This document shows, in pieces, positions 50,875-60,110 of a DNA stretch of 64,000 nt. The first letter of the stretch is position 1. The number at the start of each line of letters is the position of its first letter. This stretch comes from CAZZHG01 sp964653655 (lineage in GTDB: Bacteria; Bdellovibrionota; FAC87; UBA2466): contig CAZZHG010000013.1 in the NCBI GenBank assembly GCA_964653655.1, forward strand, positions 1 through 64,000, written 5' to 3'. The position numbers were made by a program, and so were the translations under genes. Under the pieces are notes generated by a model, which searched no databases, had not been told where the DNA came from, and saw only the letters and a list, made by a program, of their open reading frames with translations.

Positions 50875-52553
50875 AAAAGCGTTTGGAAACGGGCGAGCTG
50901 TGTTTTTACGTCGTGGCCGCTTGCCTTGGTCTCGCCGTTTTCGGGGGAGACTATTGGGTGGAAGGCACTGGGCTCAGCCCACTTGCTTTCACCGCGCCGA
51001 AGGAATGGCTGGTGGGGCTTCTCGCCGCGCTCGTTCCGCTCGCGGTCCTCTTCTCGAAGGAAAAGAAGGTCAAGTTCGTGTGGCTCGATGCCGCCGTCGC
51101 GGCGGCCGCGGGTCTCGTGCTTCTGTCCTGGGCCGTGAACGGAGTTTCCTTTTCTCTCGCCTTTCCTTTCTTGCTGCAGATTTTAGTCTTTCTCGCGCTC
51201 TACACCGCCGGAGCGCAGCTGGCGAGAAACGCCGGGCGGGCCCGGCGGATCGACACCCTTCTCATCTTTCTCGCGGTGGCCGTAGCAACGGGCGCGCTGC
51301 TGGAAAGCCTGAACGTAATTTCTTCGCTCGCTCCGACGAGAAAGCCGGCTTCGTTTCTTGGAAACCGGAACTCCGTCGCCGCCTTCGTCGGCGCGGTCTT
51401 GCCGATTCTCGCCGTTCGGGCCTTTCTGAAACCCTCGCGCGTCTGGCTCGCGGCTCTCGTCGTTTGCGAAATGGTGATTTTCGTCTGCCGGAGCCGGACC
51501 TATTGGATGGCGCTGCTGGTGACGGCCACCCTCGGAATCGCGCTGGCCAGCTGGCGTTCCAAAGAGCGCAAGGACATGGACGGACGGCCCGTGGCCCTCG
51601 CTCTCTCGCTGGGACTTGCGTTGCTCCTTTCGGCAGCGCTTCCCTGGTCCGGCCTCGACTGGAAGGAGAGCTCCCCGCTCGCCGCCACCGCCAGCCGCCT
51701 CCTCGATTACACTTCTGGAACCGGCAAGGACCGCGCGGATCAAATTCGTCTGAGCGTCGCCATGTGGCAGGACAACCCGTTCCTTGGCATGGGACCCGGT
51801 ACATGGAGAAGCGAAGCACCCCGTTACGCGCGAAAGGTTCCCGGAGTCGGATTCCCTCAGGTCAGCGGGCTTCGCTCGGCTACATCCGATTGGATGCGCC
51901 TTCTCGCCGAAGGGGGGATTCTTTCGGTTCTGGTTTGGATGACCGGCATCCTGTATCTGATGGAAGCGGCGATGAAGCCGTCACGGAAATTCGAGCCGGA
52001 ATCGATGGGGCACGTCCTCGCTCTCTTCGTGCTCTGCCTCGCCGGTTTCACCGACTTTCCCCTGCTTAGAATGCCGACGTTCGCGCTATTTGCCGTTCTC
52101 ATGGGAATGCTTCGGCGGTACGGAGAGCCGCTGAAAGCGGTGAGCTTCAATTTGCCGCTGAAAGCTTTCGCGGGAACGGCCGCGGCGGCCCTGGTGGTGG
52201 TTTCGGTTTTGAGAATGCTCGCGAGTCAGGAAGTGTTTCACAGACCTGGACTGGAAACTCCGCCCCTCGCGAAACGAGGCATTACGCTTCCGTACGAAAG
52301 CTCGCTCCTGGTACGGCAGTGGCTGACGAGCGATCGATGCCCGCAATTGAACGGGGAAGTCAGAAACCTTCTCGTCGATTATCCCTACGAGCCGCCGTTG
52401 CTCGTCTTTGCGGGAGGATGCGGACTGCAGGCGGGGTACAGCGAAGCGGCGAAAATGTTCTATGAGCGCGCGCTTGAGATAAGTCCCGGGGACGAGAGAG
52501 CCCGGGCGGCGATGAATTTCCTGGACCGAAGCCGAAGCCCGGCCTCTCCCTAA
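50871..52553 (+). CDS. O-antigen ligase/polymerase-like membrane protein (Wzy_C type)
   Basis: 560 residues with about 11-12 membrane helices to residue 440. The large periplasmic loop contains GTGKDRADQIRLSVAMWQDN, then PFLGMGPGTWR, typical of the Wzy_C/WaaL family that ligates or polymerises lipid-linked glycans outside the inner membrane. The C-terminal 110 residues form a periplasmic tail with one TPR-like repeat (AKMFYERALEISPGDERARA), often seen in this family. The start is GTG 50871, overlapping the S9 hydrolase stop. It is 184 bp upstream of the NfrA-like gene, so it may take part in the same glycan pathway. Confidence 0.85.
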   Translation: MKKRLETGELCFYVVAACLGLAVFGGDYWVEGTGLSPLAFTAPKEWLVGLLAALVPLAVLFSKEKKVKFVWLDAAVAAAAGLVLLSWAVNGVSFSLAFPFLLQILVFLALYTAGAQLARNAGRARRIDTLLIFLAVAVATGALLESLNVISSLAPTRKPASFLGNRNSVAAFVGAVLPILAVRAFLKPSRVWLAALVVCEMVIFVCRSRTYWMALLVTATLGIALASWRSKERKDMDGRPVALALSLGLALLLSAALPWSGLDWKESSPLAATASRLLDYTSGTGKDRADQIRLSVAMWQDNPFLGMGPGTWRSEAPRYARKVPGVGFPQVSGLRSATSDWMRLLAEGGILSVLVWMTGILYLMEAAMKPSRKFEPESMGHVLALFVLCLAGFTDFPLLRMPTFALFAVLMGMLRRYGEPLKAVSFNLPLKAFAGTAAAALVVVSVLRMLASQEVFHRPGLETPPLAKRGITLPYESSLLVRQWLTSDRCPQLNGEVRNLLVDYPYEPPLLVFAGGCGLQAGYSEAAKMFYERALEISPGDERARAAMNFLDRSRSPASP

Positions 52554-52737
52554 AGTTTGTTTACACCACCAAGAGCGTAACCGCGCACAACCGCTCACGA
52601 AAAATTCCTCCTCGTCCTTAGTCAAACTTGCCCTGCACTCGATGTGGAAGGACCCCTCCACGCTTTGGGTCTCGAGTCGTTGACGCTGCGCTCTCGATTT
52701 ACGTAAACACCCCGCAGTTCATCGAAGGGTGGTACCG

Positions 52738-53499
52738 ATGCGCGCCCGACTCGCGCTCGCGTTTTCTCTCGCCGTGTTTTCGGCCGAGCTTTTCGCTCGG
52801 GTTCCGGGGACCGGTGAGTTTTACGCCGAACAAACATTTCAATCCCGTCAGCAACTTTTCTCGACGAGCCTTCGCGCGCGCCGGTCGTTTCTCGAAACGC
52901 AAACGCTCGCTCCGGTCCTTTCCGTTGGCGCAGAGCTGCAGAACTACCTTGAAAGCGTCCACGCCGGTCCGGGAGATTCCTACGTTTACGCTTCGCCCGG
53001 ACTGAAAGCTTCCTTCGGATCGCTCTTTCTTCTCACCGAGGCCCGAGCGCGCCTCTTCGCCGATTCGAACGCGGCCGACCCGGCGGGCGACTGGAGGACG
53101 CTTCTCGTTTTCGCGAGGGGCTACGAGAGCCCGCTTTCCAGGGGCCTTCTCTTCTTCAACGAAATTTACTCCGAAGCTCTGCTTTCCTCCGCCGACGGCT
53201 GGAACACGACGGCGAGCGGGTTCGCCCGCCTGGGAATCCGGCACCGCTTCGGCTCCACCTTCGCCGATGTATTTATGGAACCCTTCGCGGCCGTCGATCG
53301 GGTCCGGCATTACTACAATAACCGCGCCGATTTGAAACTCACCGTCCGGGTCCAGCGGGAGACCGAAGGCCTGACCATCGGCCTGCAGGCAAGCTGTGTC
53401 GCAAACACCTATTTCACCCGCGGAGACTTCGAGCCGAATCCTTTTTCGAAGAGAAGCGTCGGGTGTCGCGTTCTCGGCGTGATCGGAGGCCTGTGGTGA
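52738..53499 (+). CDS. Outer-membrane protein resembling the NfrA C-terminal domain
   Basis: 253 residues with a signal peptide (MRARLALAFSLAVFSAELFA). The mature part is beta-strand-rich (SLFLLTEARARLFADSN; GFARLGIRHRFGSTFADVFM; YYNNRADLKLTVRVQ) and ends with a strand-like CRVLGVIGGLW. The pattern, and its position directly before an NfrB-like gene, fit the C-terminal beta domain of NfrA (the outer-membrane N4 receptor), though E. coli NfrA is about 990 residues with an N-terminal TPR part that is absent here. ATG 52738 has AAGGGTGG upstream. The GTGA overlap with nfrB indicates coupling. Confidence 0.6.
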   Translation: MRARLALAFSLAVFSAELFARVPGTGEFYAEQTFQSRQQLFSTSLRARRSFLETQTLAPVLSVGAELQNYLESVHAGPGDSYVYASPGLKASFGSLFLLTEARARLFADSNAADPAGDWRTLLVFARGYESPLSRGLLFFNEIYSEALLSSADGWNTTASGFARLGIRHRFGSTFADVFMEPFAAVDRVRHYYNNRADLKLTVRVQRETEGLTIGLQASCVANTYFTRGDFEPNPFSKRSVGCRVLGVIGGLW

Positions 53500-54860
53500 G
53501 CGAGAACCTCCTCTCTTTGTCTTTGGCCGTTCTTTGCGGGCTTTCGATCGTTTATCTCTTTTCGGGACTCGATGATCTTTTCATCGATCTCTACTCGGTC
53601 ATTCATCGGCTGGGGCCCAAGCCCATCCCTCCCGCCGAATGGAACCAGGTCGAAGCCCTCCCAGAAAAGAGGATCGCGGTCCTCGTTCCCGCCTGGCGGG
53701 AAAGCCACATCATCAGCCGGATGCTCCTCGGAAATCTGGATCAGATCCGCTATTCGAATCTGCATTTTTTCGTGGGCGTTTACCCCAACGATCCGGACAC
53801 GGTCAACGAAGTGATAGAAGTGGAAGCGGCCAATCCGAGGGTCCACGCCGTCGTCAACGCTCTCGAGGGCCCAACTTCGAAGGGGCAGATTCTCAATGAG
53901 GTGCTCGGGCAGATCCTCGCGCACGAAGCGCGCACCGGAGAAACTTTCGACGCGTTTCTGCTTCACGACGCGGAGGATGTCATCCACCCCGATTCCATTC
54001 GCCTCATCAACCGGGAGCTGAACGAGGCCGACTTCGTTCAGGTACCCGTCTATTCGTTTCCCGTCCCGATAAAGGCGTTGGTCGCCGGAACGTACATGGG
54101 CGAGTTCGCCGAGAGTCATACCAAGGACCTCCTGGTGCGAGAGCATCTCGGCGCGGCAATCCCATCGGCGGGAGTAGGCACCTGCCTCTCCCGCCGGTTG
54201 GTGCTCGCCGTGATGGGCGAGCAAGGCAAACTACTGCGGGACGGGGCTCTTACCGAGGACTACGAGCTCGGCATCCACGCGCATCGTCTCGGCTTCCGGC
54301 CGACAGTGGCCTGCCGCTATTTCGTCCGGGAAGGAAAGCGCGACTACATCGCAACACGCGAATATTTTCCGCGCCGTCTCTCCCGCAGCATCCGGCAGAA
54401 AACTCGTTGGACCATGGGAATCAACTTGCTCGCCTGGTCCGAGCTCGGGTGGCCCGGCACCTTCGCGAACCGCTACTTTCTGGCCCGCGATCGTAAGGGC
54501 CTCTTCACGGCGGCCGCGACGCTTCTAGGGTACGCGGCGCTCGCGGTGGCGTTCGCTCTGGGATCGAGCGCGCGAGTTCCCGAGAAGATGCGCCCGCTTT
54601 TCGCCTTCGCTCTGTTTTTCATGGGATACCGCGCGCTCTGGAGGGCCTACTGCCTCGGGCGAGTGTATGGACCGGCACTCGTTCCGGCGGTTCCGTTCCA
54701 AATGGTCGTCGGAAATTTCGTCCACGGCGTGGCGAGCTACCACGCGGTCAAAACCCGCGTACTCGCCGCATTCGGCGCCGCGAAAATCCGCTGGATCAAA
54801 ACGGAGCACGAGCTTCCGGTTCACTTCGGCCGCCCGGTTCCCGCGGAGGCGAAAGCATGA
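53496..54860 (+). CDS. NfrB-like processive GT2 glycosyltransferase
   Basis: 454 residues. The start resembles E. coli NfrB (SGLDDLFIDLYSV). The family-2 core has LVPAWRESHIISRML (64-78), GVYPNDPDT (94-102), the nucleotide-sugar motif LLHDAEDVIHP (155-165), IPSAGVGTCLSRR, the base TEDYELG and the processive Q-x-x-R-W signature in RQKTRWTMGI. Further helices (about 320-400) complete the membrane part. NfrB synthesises a secreted surface glycan exported with NfrA. Unlike E. coli NfrB it stops at about 454 residues and lacks the C-terminal MshEN-type domain. The start is GTG 53496 (GGAGG Shine-Dalgarno), overlapping the upstream stop. Confidence 0.88.
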   Translation: MSENLLSLSLAVLCGLSIVYLFSGLDDLFIDLYSVIHRLGPKPIPPAEWNQVEALPEKRIAVLVPAWRESHIISRMLLGNLDQIRYSNLHFFVGVYPNDPDTVNEVIEVEAANPRVHAVVNALEGPTSKGQILNEVLGQILAHEARTGETFDAFLLHDAEDVIHPDSIRLINRELNEADFVQVPVYSFPVPIKALVAGTYMGEFAESHTKDLLVREHLGAAIPSAGVGTCLSRRLVLAVMGEQGKLLRDGALTEDYELGIHAHRLGFRPTVACRYFVREGKRDYIATREYFPRRLSRSIRQKTRWTMGINLLAWSELGWPGTFANRYFLARDRKGLFTAAATLLGYAALAVAFALGSSARVPEKMRPLFAFALFFMGYRALWRAYCLGRVYGPALVPAVPFQMVVGNFVHGVASYHAVKTRVLAAFGAAKIRWIKTEHELPVHFGRPVPAEAKA

Positions 54861-56644
54861 AGAATGTCCTAGCCGTTCTCTTTCTCTTCTGGCTCTCTCC
54901 CGGCCTCATCGCCGATCCCCATTGCGTTCAGCTCTATTACGACAAGGGCGGCGCCGATCCGAGCGAGCCGTACCACTTTGGCAGAGTCCACACGCTGTTT
55001 CTTCAGAACTTGCTCGGCCATTTTCCGTCGTGGCAGCAAGTCGTGCTTCCGGTCCGGAACTACCAAAAGGGAGATCTGGAGCGCTGCCCGGTCAGCTTTT
55101 ACATCGGAACCCACTACCAAAGCCCGGTACCCGCGGCCTTTCTTCAAGACTACGTCTCGACGAAGAAAACCGTGGTCTGGATGGGTTATCCGATCTGGTC
55201 TCTGGGAGAGAAAACCCTCGCCGACCTGTGGGGCGTTCAGTTCAACGGATTGTCGGTTCTTGATTCGGAAAACCCCGACGGTGAGGGCTTCCCCGGATTC
55301 TTCCGTTTCGTCGACTACAAGGGCGAGCGTTTCGAAAAGCTCGCCCTTTGGGACAAGGCCCGTTTCCCCAAACCGATTGCGGCCTTCGAGCTCGCCAAAC
55401 TCAAGCGGTTATCCCCCCTAGCCAAGAGTTACGAGCTCGCGACCGCCGTTCATTCGGTCTCCGGGGAAACGGTGCCCTACGCCCTTCGCCATTCCAATCA
55501 CTGGTATATCGCCGAAAGCCCCTTCGCCTTCATGACCGAGGACGATCGCTATCTCGTATTCGCGGATCTCCTGTTCGACATTCTCGGCGAGGCCCCACGC
55601 CATACGGGCAAGCGCCCCGCTTTGCTTCGCATCGAGGACGTGCACCCGATGTTGCCGACGTGGCAGCTCGACCGGACCGTCGACGCCCTTCACAAGCTGA
55701 AGGCGCCCTTCGCGGTTTCCTTCATTCCGCACTTTCTCGATCCCATGGGGTTCGACAGTTTCACGCCAGCCGAGCGCGATGTTCCGATCACCGCCGCGCC
55801 CGCCATGGCAAAATCCCTCGACCGGGCGATGAAGCTGGGCGGAAGCCTCGTGCTTCACGGCTACACGCACCAGTACGGAAAAACGCCGAACCCCTTCAGC
55901 GCGGAGTCGGGAGACGACTTCGAGTTTTGGGATCGGGTGAGGAACAAGCCGGTTGCGGAGGATTCCGTCGCATGGGGGCTCGACCGGCTGGAGGATGCAA
56001 TCCATCTCACCTCCCGCGCGAACCAGAAATTTGGAACGGGCCTGCAGCCGGTGGCCTGGCTGACGCCTCACTATCAGGCGTCCCCCCTCCTGTGCGCTCT
56101 CTTCGGCCGGCTCTGGACGTGGACAATCGGGAGAAACATCTACTTTCCATCCAAAGTGGAAGGCTCGGGGCTACCCGCCGGTCACCGCATGGACCGGTCG
56201 GGCCCCGCCGCCCGCTCCGCGCGCGCGGCCGCGCTCTCCAATCTTTCCGTCCGATACGAACCGGTGGCGCAGCCGAACGGACAATTTTTCCCCTACGAGA
56301 TCTTCGGCGACGTGTACGGCCAGCGAGTGATTCCGGAAAACCTGGGTAACCTCCAACCCTACCTCAACGAGCAGGTCCACAAGACCCGCTCCGTCGCCAA
56401 AGTCATTGCCGCCATGAAACGAAACCGCGTGCTCCGCGATGTTTGGGCCTCCTTCTTCCTGCACCCAGGCATGACGGACCGCCGCGAGCACGAAGGGCTG
56501 GGCGCCTTTCCCGGAGATACGAAGTCCGTCGAGGATCTGGTGAAGGCGGCGCACGAGTACGGCTACGAGTTCATTGACCTGAAAACCTGGTCGCAAAAGC
56601 GCGAGCCCGCGCTGCGGCCCGAACCTCTGGAGCGAGACCGATGA
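54857..56644 (+). CDS. Exported DUF2334 polysaccharide deacetylase-like protein
   Basis: 595 residues with a signal peptide (MKNVLAVLFLFWLSPGLIAD). The catalytic-like region is a DUF2334 NodB-type barrel: R258-I-E-D-V-H263 (metal-binding Asp and His) and H334-G-Y-T-H338 (the H-x-x-x-H motif). The N-terminal 250 residues are a separate alpha/beta part. It probably removes acetyl groups from a glycan in the periplasm or at the outer membrane; between an NfrB-like synthase and a glycosidase the likely substrate is the product of that synthase. ATGA overlaps join it to both neighbours. Confidence 0.85.
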   Translation: MKNVLAVLFLFWLSPGLIADPHCVQLYYDKGGADPSEPYHFGRVHTLFLQNLLGHFPSWQQVVLPVRNYQKGDLERCPVSFYIGTHYQSPVPAAFLQDYVSTKKTVVWMGYPIWSLGEKTLADLWGVQFNGLSVLDSENPDGEGFPGFFRFVDYKGERFEKLALWDKARFPKPIAAFELAKLKRLSPLAKSYELATAVHSVSGETVPYALRHSNHWYIAESPFAFMTEDDRYLVFADLLFDILGEAPRHTGKRPALLRIEDVHPMLPTWQLDRTVDALHKLKAPFAVSFIPHFLDPMGFDSFTPAERDVPITAAPAMAKSLDRAMKLGGSLVLHGYTHQYGKTPNPFSAESGDDFEFWDRVRNKPVAEDSVAWGLDRLEDAIHLTSRANQKFGTGLQPVAWLTPHYQASPLLCALFGRLWTWTIGRNIYFPSKVEGSGLPAGHRMDRSGPAARSARAAALSNLSVRYEPVAQPNGQFFPYEIFGDVYGQRVIPENLGNLQPYLNEQVHKTRSVAKVIAAMKRNRVLRDVWASFFLHPGMTDRREHEGLGAFPGDTKSVEDLVKAAHEYGYEFIDLKTWSQKREPALRPEPLERDR

Positions 56645-58431
56645 AAACCTTCTCTGCATTGTGGCTTGCCCTAGTTCTGTTCGCCCAACCGCTAATCGCC
56701 GACACCATCCCGGCCCCCGAGGAAGTTCTCGCTCGGGCGAAGGAAGGCCGCGCCCCCCTCGTCGAAGCGGTGTCCGATCTCACCCGTCTCATCTCCGATG
56801 TCGATAACGAGACGGACCTCTTCGGCTATCTGCGGATGGTCGGGCCCCTCGAGGCCATCGCGAAGGAGTACGACTTCGCCTCCACCGGAGCCGACCCGGT
56901 GAAGACTCTTTCCGTAGTGATCACCCGCCAAGGAGCCAAGTGGATGTTTCTCGATAGTGCGCCGTGGGATGTGTTCGAGTTTTTCATGCGCCGGGCGGAG
57001 GACACCACTCGCTACGAAGTGATTGGTTTTCAGACAAACCGCATTCAGCGCGAAACCGACAAGGCAAAGCTGCTCAAGTGGCACGCCCAGGTCGGAAAGC
57101 TCTCTTCTCTCGTCGAAACACTCCGCTCGACGCTTCCCCTCGTGGACCGCGTCGACGAGCTTCAGTCGCTGACGCTCAAGAAGATTCTCGGGCTGAAGGA
57201 TCTCACTCAGGCGGAAATGACCCGTCTCGTGCGGGAAACGAAGACCCGGACCTCGATCTCCGAAGCGATCGCCTCCCTGGGGCAAAAAATCCACCAGTCG
57301 AAGGATGCGAAGGAGCTCGATTCCCATCTCTTCTGGATGACCCTGCTCAAGGGGAACCTGGAAGCCATCAAGGGCTCGATCTCGAGCGCCGCCTACCAGG
57401 AGCCGGGCACTTGGATTCTGCTCGCCGTCGAACGGATTACCTCGGTGGGCAAAGCGCCGGGACTCGTGAACGCGTCCGAAGTAGTCGGCGCCCTTTCCGA
57501 CTCCCAGGCCGGGGAACTTGCCCAAACTCTGAGCTCACTCTTTTCCGTGGACCCGCCGGAGCCGGGAGCCTTCGAGTTCGTGTGGAGTCTCAGCGTCCGT
57601 CTAGCGGAGCGGTTCGAAAGAGCCGGAAATGCGCACCGGCTCAAAGTGTTTCAGACGTTTCAGCAGTCGCTCGCTGGACTTCGCGTGGTCAACTCCGAGG
57701 TCTTCGAAGGCACCTACAACGTCACCATCGGGGAAGGGACGCCGGTCGACCCGAAACAGGAAGCGATCCTTACCCTCGCCGCGGTCGGCTCGTCGAATTT
57801 CATTCTGGGCCTCAATGTCCTGTTCCCCAAGGCGATCGGATCCCAGTACGGGCTCGACTACAACTTCTTCGACGTGGTGTGGGACGTGAAGAACGGCCGC
57901 TACGTCGCTCAATACCGCGCGGTCGAATCGCCGAAGTTCCTCTTCCGCCCGGAAGACCATTACCAAATGAAGTTCACTCTGGAACGCACGCCCGACGGCA
58001 AAAGCCTCATTCACGGAACCTTCTTCGACGGCTCCGCGCCGGCGCGCTTTCGCAAACTTGAGGGCGAGCTATTCGAGGCCTACCCGACGTACACCCAGAT
58101 GACACTCCCCCAGCCCCTCGACGATTTCACGGGCATCTTCAATGCCGCCAAAGGCTCGCCGGAGCCCGACGAAGTGATCGTTACGAAGACGGGCGCCTCG
58201 GTCGGTGGAAAGTACTTCTGGGATCCGTACCTGTCGGACGTGCCCTTCGAGTGGGGTTACTACAACGCGCTCCGGAACACGATTTACCTGACGACCGGGG
58301 AATTCGCCGGCGCCCGCAAGTGGACTCACCTGCGCGGCCAGCTATCGGCCGACGGAACCCGATTCGAGGTGGTCTACGTCATGAGCGGACGCGGCATTCA
58401 GAAACGTTTCGAACTCGTAAAGACTAACTAA
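56641..58431 (+). CDS. Unrecognised exported protein of the glycan locus
   Basis: 596 residues, not recognised. A signal peptide (MKTFSALWLALVLFAQPLIA) is followed by a helical region (about 20-340) with regular amphipathic helices. A beta-rich C-terminal region (about 345-596) seems to hold two related lipocalin-like or barrel-like halves: FEGTYNVTIGEGTPVDPKQE in the first and FTGIFNAAKGSPEPDEVIV in the second, each opening with a F.G.(Y/F)N pattern. The 4-bp overlap with the deacetylase gene and the 11-bp gap to the glycosidase place it firmly in the glycan operon. It could be an export, chain-binding or structural factor. Confidence 0.75.
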   Translation: MKTFSALWLALVLFAQPLIADTIPAPEEVLARAKEGRAPLVEAVSDLTRLISDVDNETDLFGYLRMVGPLEAIAKEYDFASTGADPVKTLSVVITRQGAKWMFLDSAPWDVFEFFMRRAEDTTRYEVIGFQTNRIQRETDKAKLLKWHAQVGKLSSLVETLRSTLPLVDRVDELQSLTLKKILGLKDLTQAEMTRLVRETKTRTSISEAIASLGQKIHQSKDAKELDSHLFWMTLLKGNLEAIKGSISSAAYQEPGTWILLAVERITSVGKAPGLVNASEVVGALSDSQAGELAQTLSSLFSVDPPEPGAFEFVWSLSVRLAERFERAGNAHRLKVFQTFQQSLAGLRVVNSEVFEGTYNVTIGEGTPVDPKQEAILTLAAVGSSNFILGLNVLFPKAIGSQYGLDYNFFDVVWDVKNGRYVAQYRAVESPKFLFRPEDHYQMKFTLERTPDGKSLIHGTFFDGSAPARFRKLEGELFEAYPTYTQMTLPQPLDDFTGIFNAAKGSPEPDEVIVTKTGASVGGKYFWDPYLSDVPFEWGYYNALRNTIYLTTGEFAGARKWTHLRGQLSADGTRFEVVYVMSGRGIQKRFELVKTN

Positions 58432-58442
58432 GGAGCACTCCG

Positions 58443-59726
58443 ATGAAAAAGATTTGGTGGGTCGTTCTCACTTTGGCGGCGGCGATTCCCGCTTTCGCCG
58501 GAACTTATTCGGTCAAGGGCTTCAGCCTGACGGAAACCTGGAAATACGGCGCGTCGGATACTTCCGTGGTCGATGCTTACGACGCCACGGTGGATCCCAC
58601 CCAGCCGAAGACGGCGGCCCAAGTAATCGTCGACAAGCTCCACGGGCTTGGCGTCCGGCGGATCAATCTTTCTCCGCAGGCGAACATGCGCGATCCGAGG
58701 GACTCCTCCCTCACGCCCAACACCTCGCCCGGACCGGAACGGCGCAAGGAGAAGGCGCGCTACCAGCGGCTCATCCGCTACATCCATTCGAAGGGGATGA
58801 CGGTCGGCCTTCGCCCCATCTTCTTCGTGCTCGCGAAGGACGGGACGCCGAACTTCGTCGAGACCATCGGCGGAAAGCCTTTCCACTGGTGGCACGGCAA
58901 CATTCAGCCGAACGATCCGAACCTTTGGTTCGAGTCCTACAAGTCGTACCTGGCCATCTACTACCCGCTCGCCCAGGAACCCGGCGTCGAGGAGTTCACG
59001 ATCGGCGCCGAGCTCTACTCGCTCACGGTCGGCATCGAGGATCAGTGGAAGCGCCACCCTTACGGCTTTCCCGGAGAATGGGTGAAGGTCCTCAAAGAGG
59101 CCCGCGCCAACCTGCCCTCGCACGTGCGCATCATGTACGACATTAACTTCACCGACGATCGCACGGACACGGCGAACCTCAGCCAGTACGGCGGGGAGTT
59201 CGCTCGGTGGTACTACCGTCTCGCGGGATTTGCGAAACCGGACCAGTCGCTCGCCGATTTCTGGAACGGGCTCGACGCCATCGGCATCGACGTCTACCGC
59301 TCGCTCGCCACCGATCAGGAAGCGGCTACGCTCCCCGCGAACTACGACGACCTGGTGGTGCTCCTGCGGAAAAAGAGCGATCTCTACGCCCAGCAGATCG
59401 ATCAATCGCTGGAAAAGATAGGCGACAAGCTCGGCACCGGCTTCAAGGACGTCGTACTGAAGGAGCTAGGGTTCGCAAGCCGCGATCTCGGTTTCATCCG
59501 GCCCTTCGAGTACTCGAAGACAGCGAACGGCCAGGCGAACGTGCTCCATCAAGCAGCCGCGTATGAAGCCATCTTCCGATCCTTCTGGAGCCCCGGCTTC
59601 GAGTGGTTCCGCGGAATCGTGTTCTGGGACGCGAGCGTGAACGAATCGCTCCACGGCCCGACCGATCACGGCTTCAGTCCCTTGGGTAAACCGAAAACCG
59701 AGCAAGTGCTCAAAAACTACTGGTGA
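58443..59726 (+). CDS. Exported GH113-like glycoside hydrolase
   Basis: 427 residues with a signal peptide (MKKIWWVVLTLAAAIPAFAG). TIM-barrel features match GH113-type enzymes (beta-mannanase-like): an N-terminal strand VKGFSLTETWKYG, GLGVRRINLSPQ, the proposed acid/base E190 in FTIGAELYSL and the proposed nucleophile E341 in VVLKELGFAS; a strand WFRGIVFWDAS closes the barrel. It probably cuts or edits a mannose- or HexNAc-containing glycan, most likely that made by the NfrB-like enzyme. An AAGGAG Shine-Dalgarno lies within the 11-bp gap after the previous gene. Confidence 0.8.
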   Translation: MKKIWWVVLTLAAAIPAFAGTYSVKGFSLTETWKYGASDTSVVDAYDATVDPTQPKTAAQVIVDKLHGLGVRRINLSPQANMRDPRDSSLTPNTSPGPERRKEKARYQRLIRYIHSKGMTVGLRPIFFVLAKDGTPNFVETIGGKPFHWWHGNIQPNDPNLWFESYKSYLAIYYPLAQEPGVEEFTIGAELYSLTVGIEDQWKRHPYGFPGEWVKVLKEARANLPSHVRIMYDINFTDDRTDTANLSQYGGEFARWYYRLAGFAKPDQSLADFWNGLDAIGIDVYRSLATDQEAATLPANYDDLVVLLRKKSDLYAQQIDQSLEKIGDKLGTGFKDVVLKELGFASRDLGFIRPFEYSKTANGQANVLHQAAAYEAIFRSFWSPGFEWFRGIVFWDASVNESLHGPTDHGFSPLGKPKTEQVLKNYW

Positions 59727-59734
59727 GGTGTTTC

Positions 59735-60109
59735 ATGAAAACGATTCAAATGTTTATCGTCACGGGTCTTCTTCTCTCGGGCGCCGGCCAGGCCGCGCCG
59801 CTCGACATCAACAAAGATCCTTACGTCGTGCTCTATCAGCTGCGGGTCGACATGTCGGTGGCCGCCGCCGATAGGGCGAAGGCCGAAGTGGAGCTCGAAA
59901 AGGTGCGAGTCGGCATGGCCGAATCCCTTTATCCGAAACGGGCCGTCAGCTTCGAGGAGCTTTCCATCCGGCGCGCGGCCTACGAGGTTGCCGCCGCCGA
60001 CATGAGAGTAATGCAGGCGCGGATTCGGGAGATGGAGGGTGTGCTCTCCGTGGTGAAATTCCTGCGCACCGCCGGCCGGGACGTCCCCCTCTTTCCGGGA
60101 CAGAACTGA
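59735..60109 (+). CDS. Small exported coiled-coil protein of the glycan operon
   Basis: 124 residues with a signal peptide (MKTIQMFIVTGLLLSGAGQA). The mature part is a helical hairpin: VAAADRAKAEVELEKVRVGM and SIRRAAYEVAAADMRVMQAR, resembling the coiled coils of efflux adaptors in miniature. It lies 8 bp after the glycosidase gene and is the last gene of the run. ATG 59735 has a GAGGTG Shine-Dalgarno. Function unknown. Confidence 0.65.
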   Translation: MKTIQMFIVTGLLLSGAGQAAPLDINKDPYVVLYQLRVDMSVAAADRAKAEVELEKVRVGMAESLYPKRAVSFEELSIRRAAYEVAAADMRVMQARIREMEGVLSVVKFLRTAGRDVPLFPGQN

Positions 60110-60110
60110 G

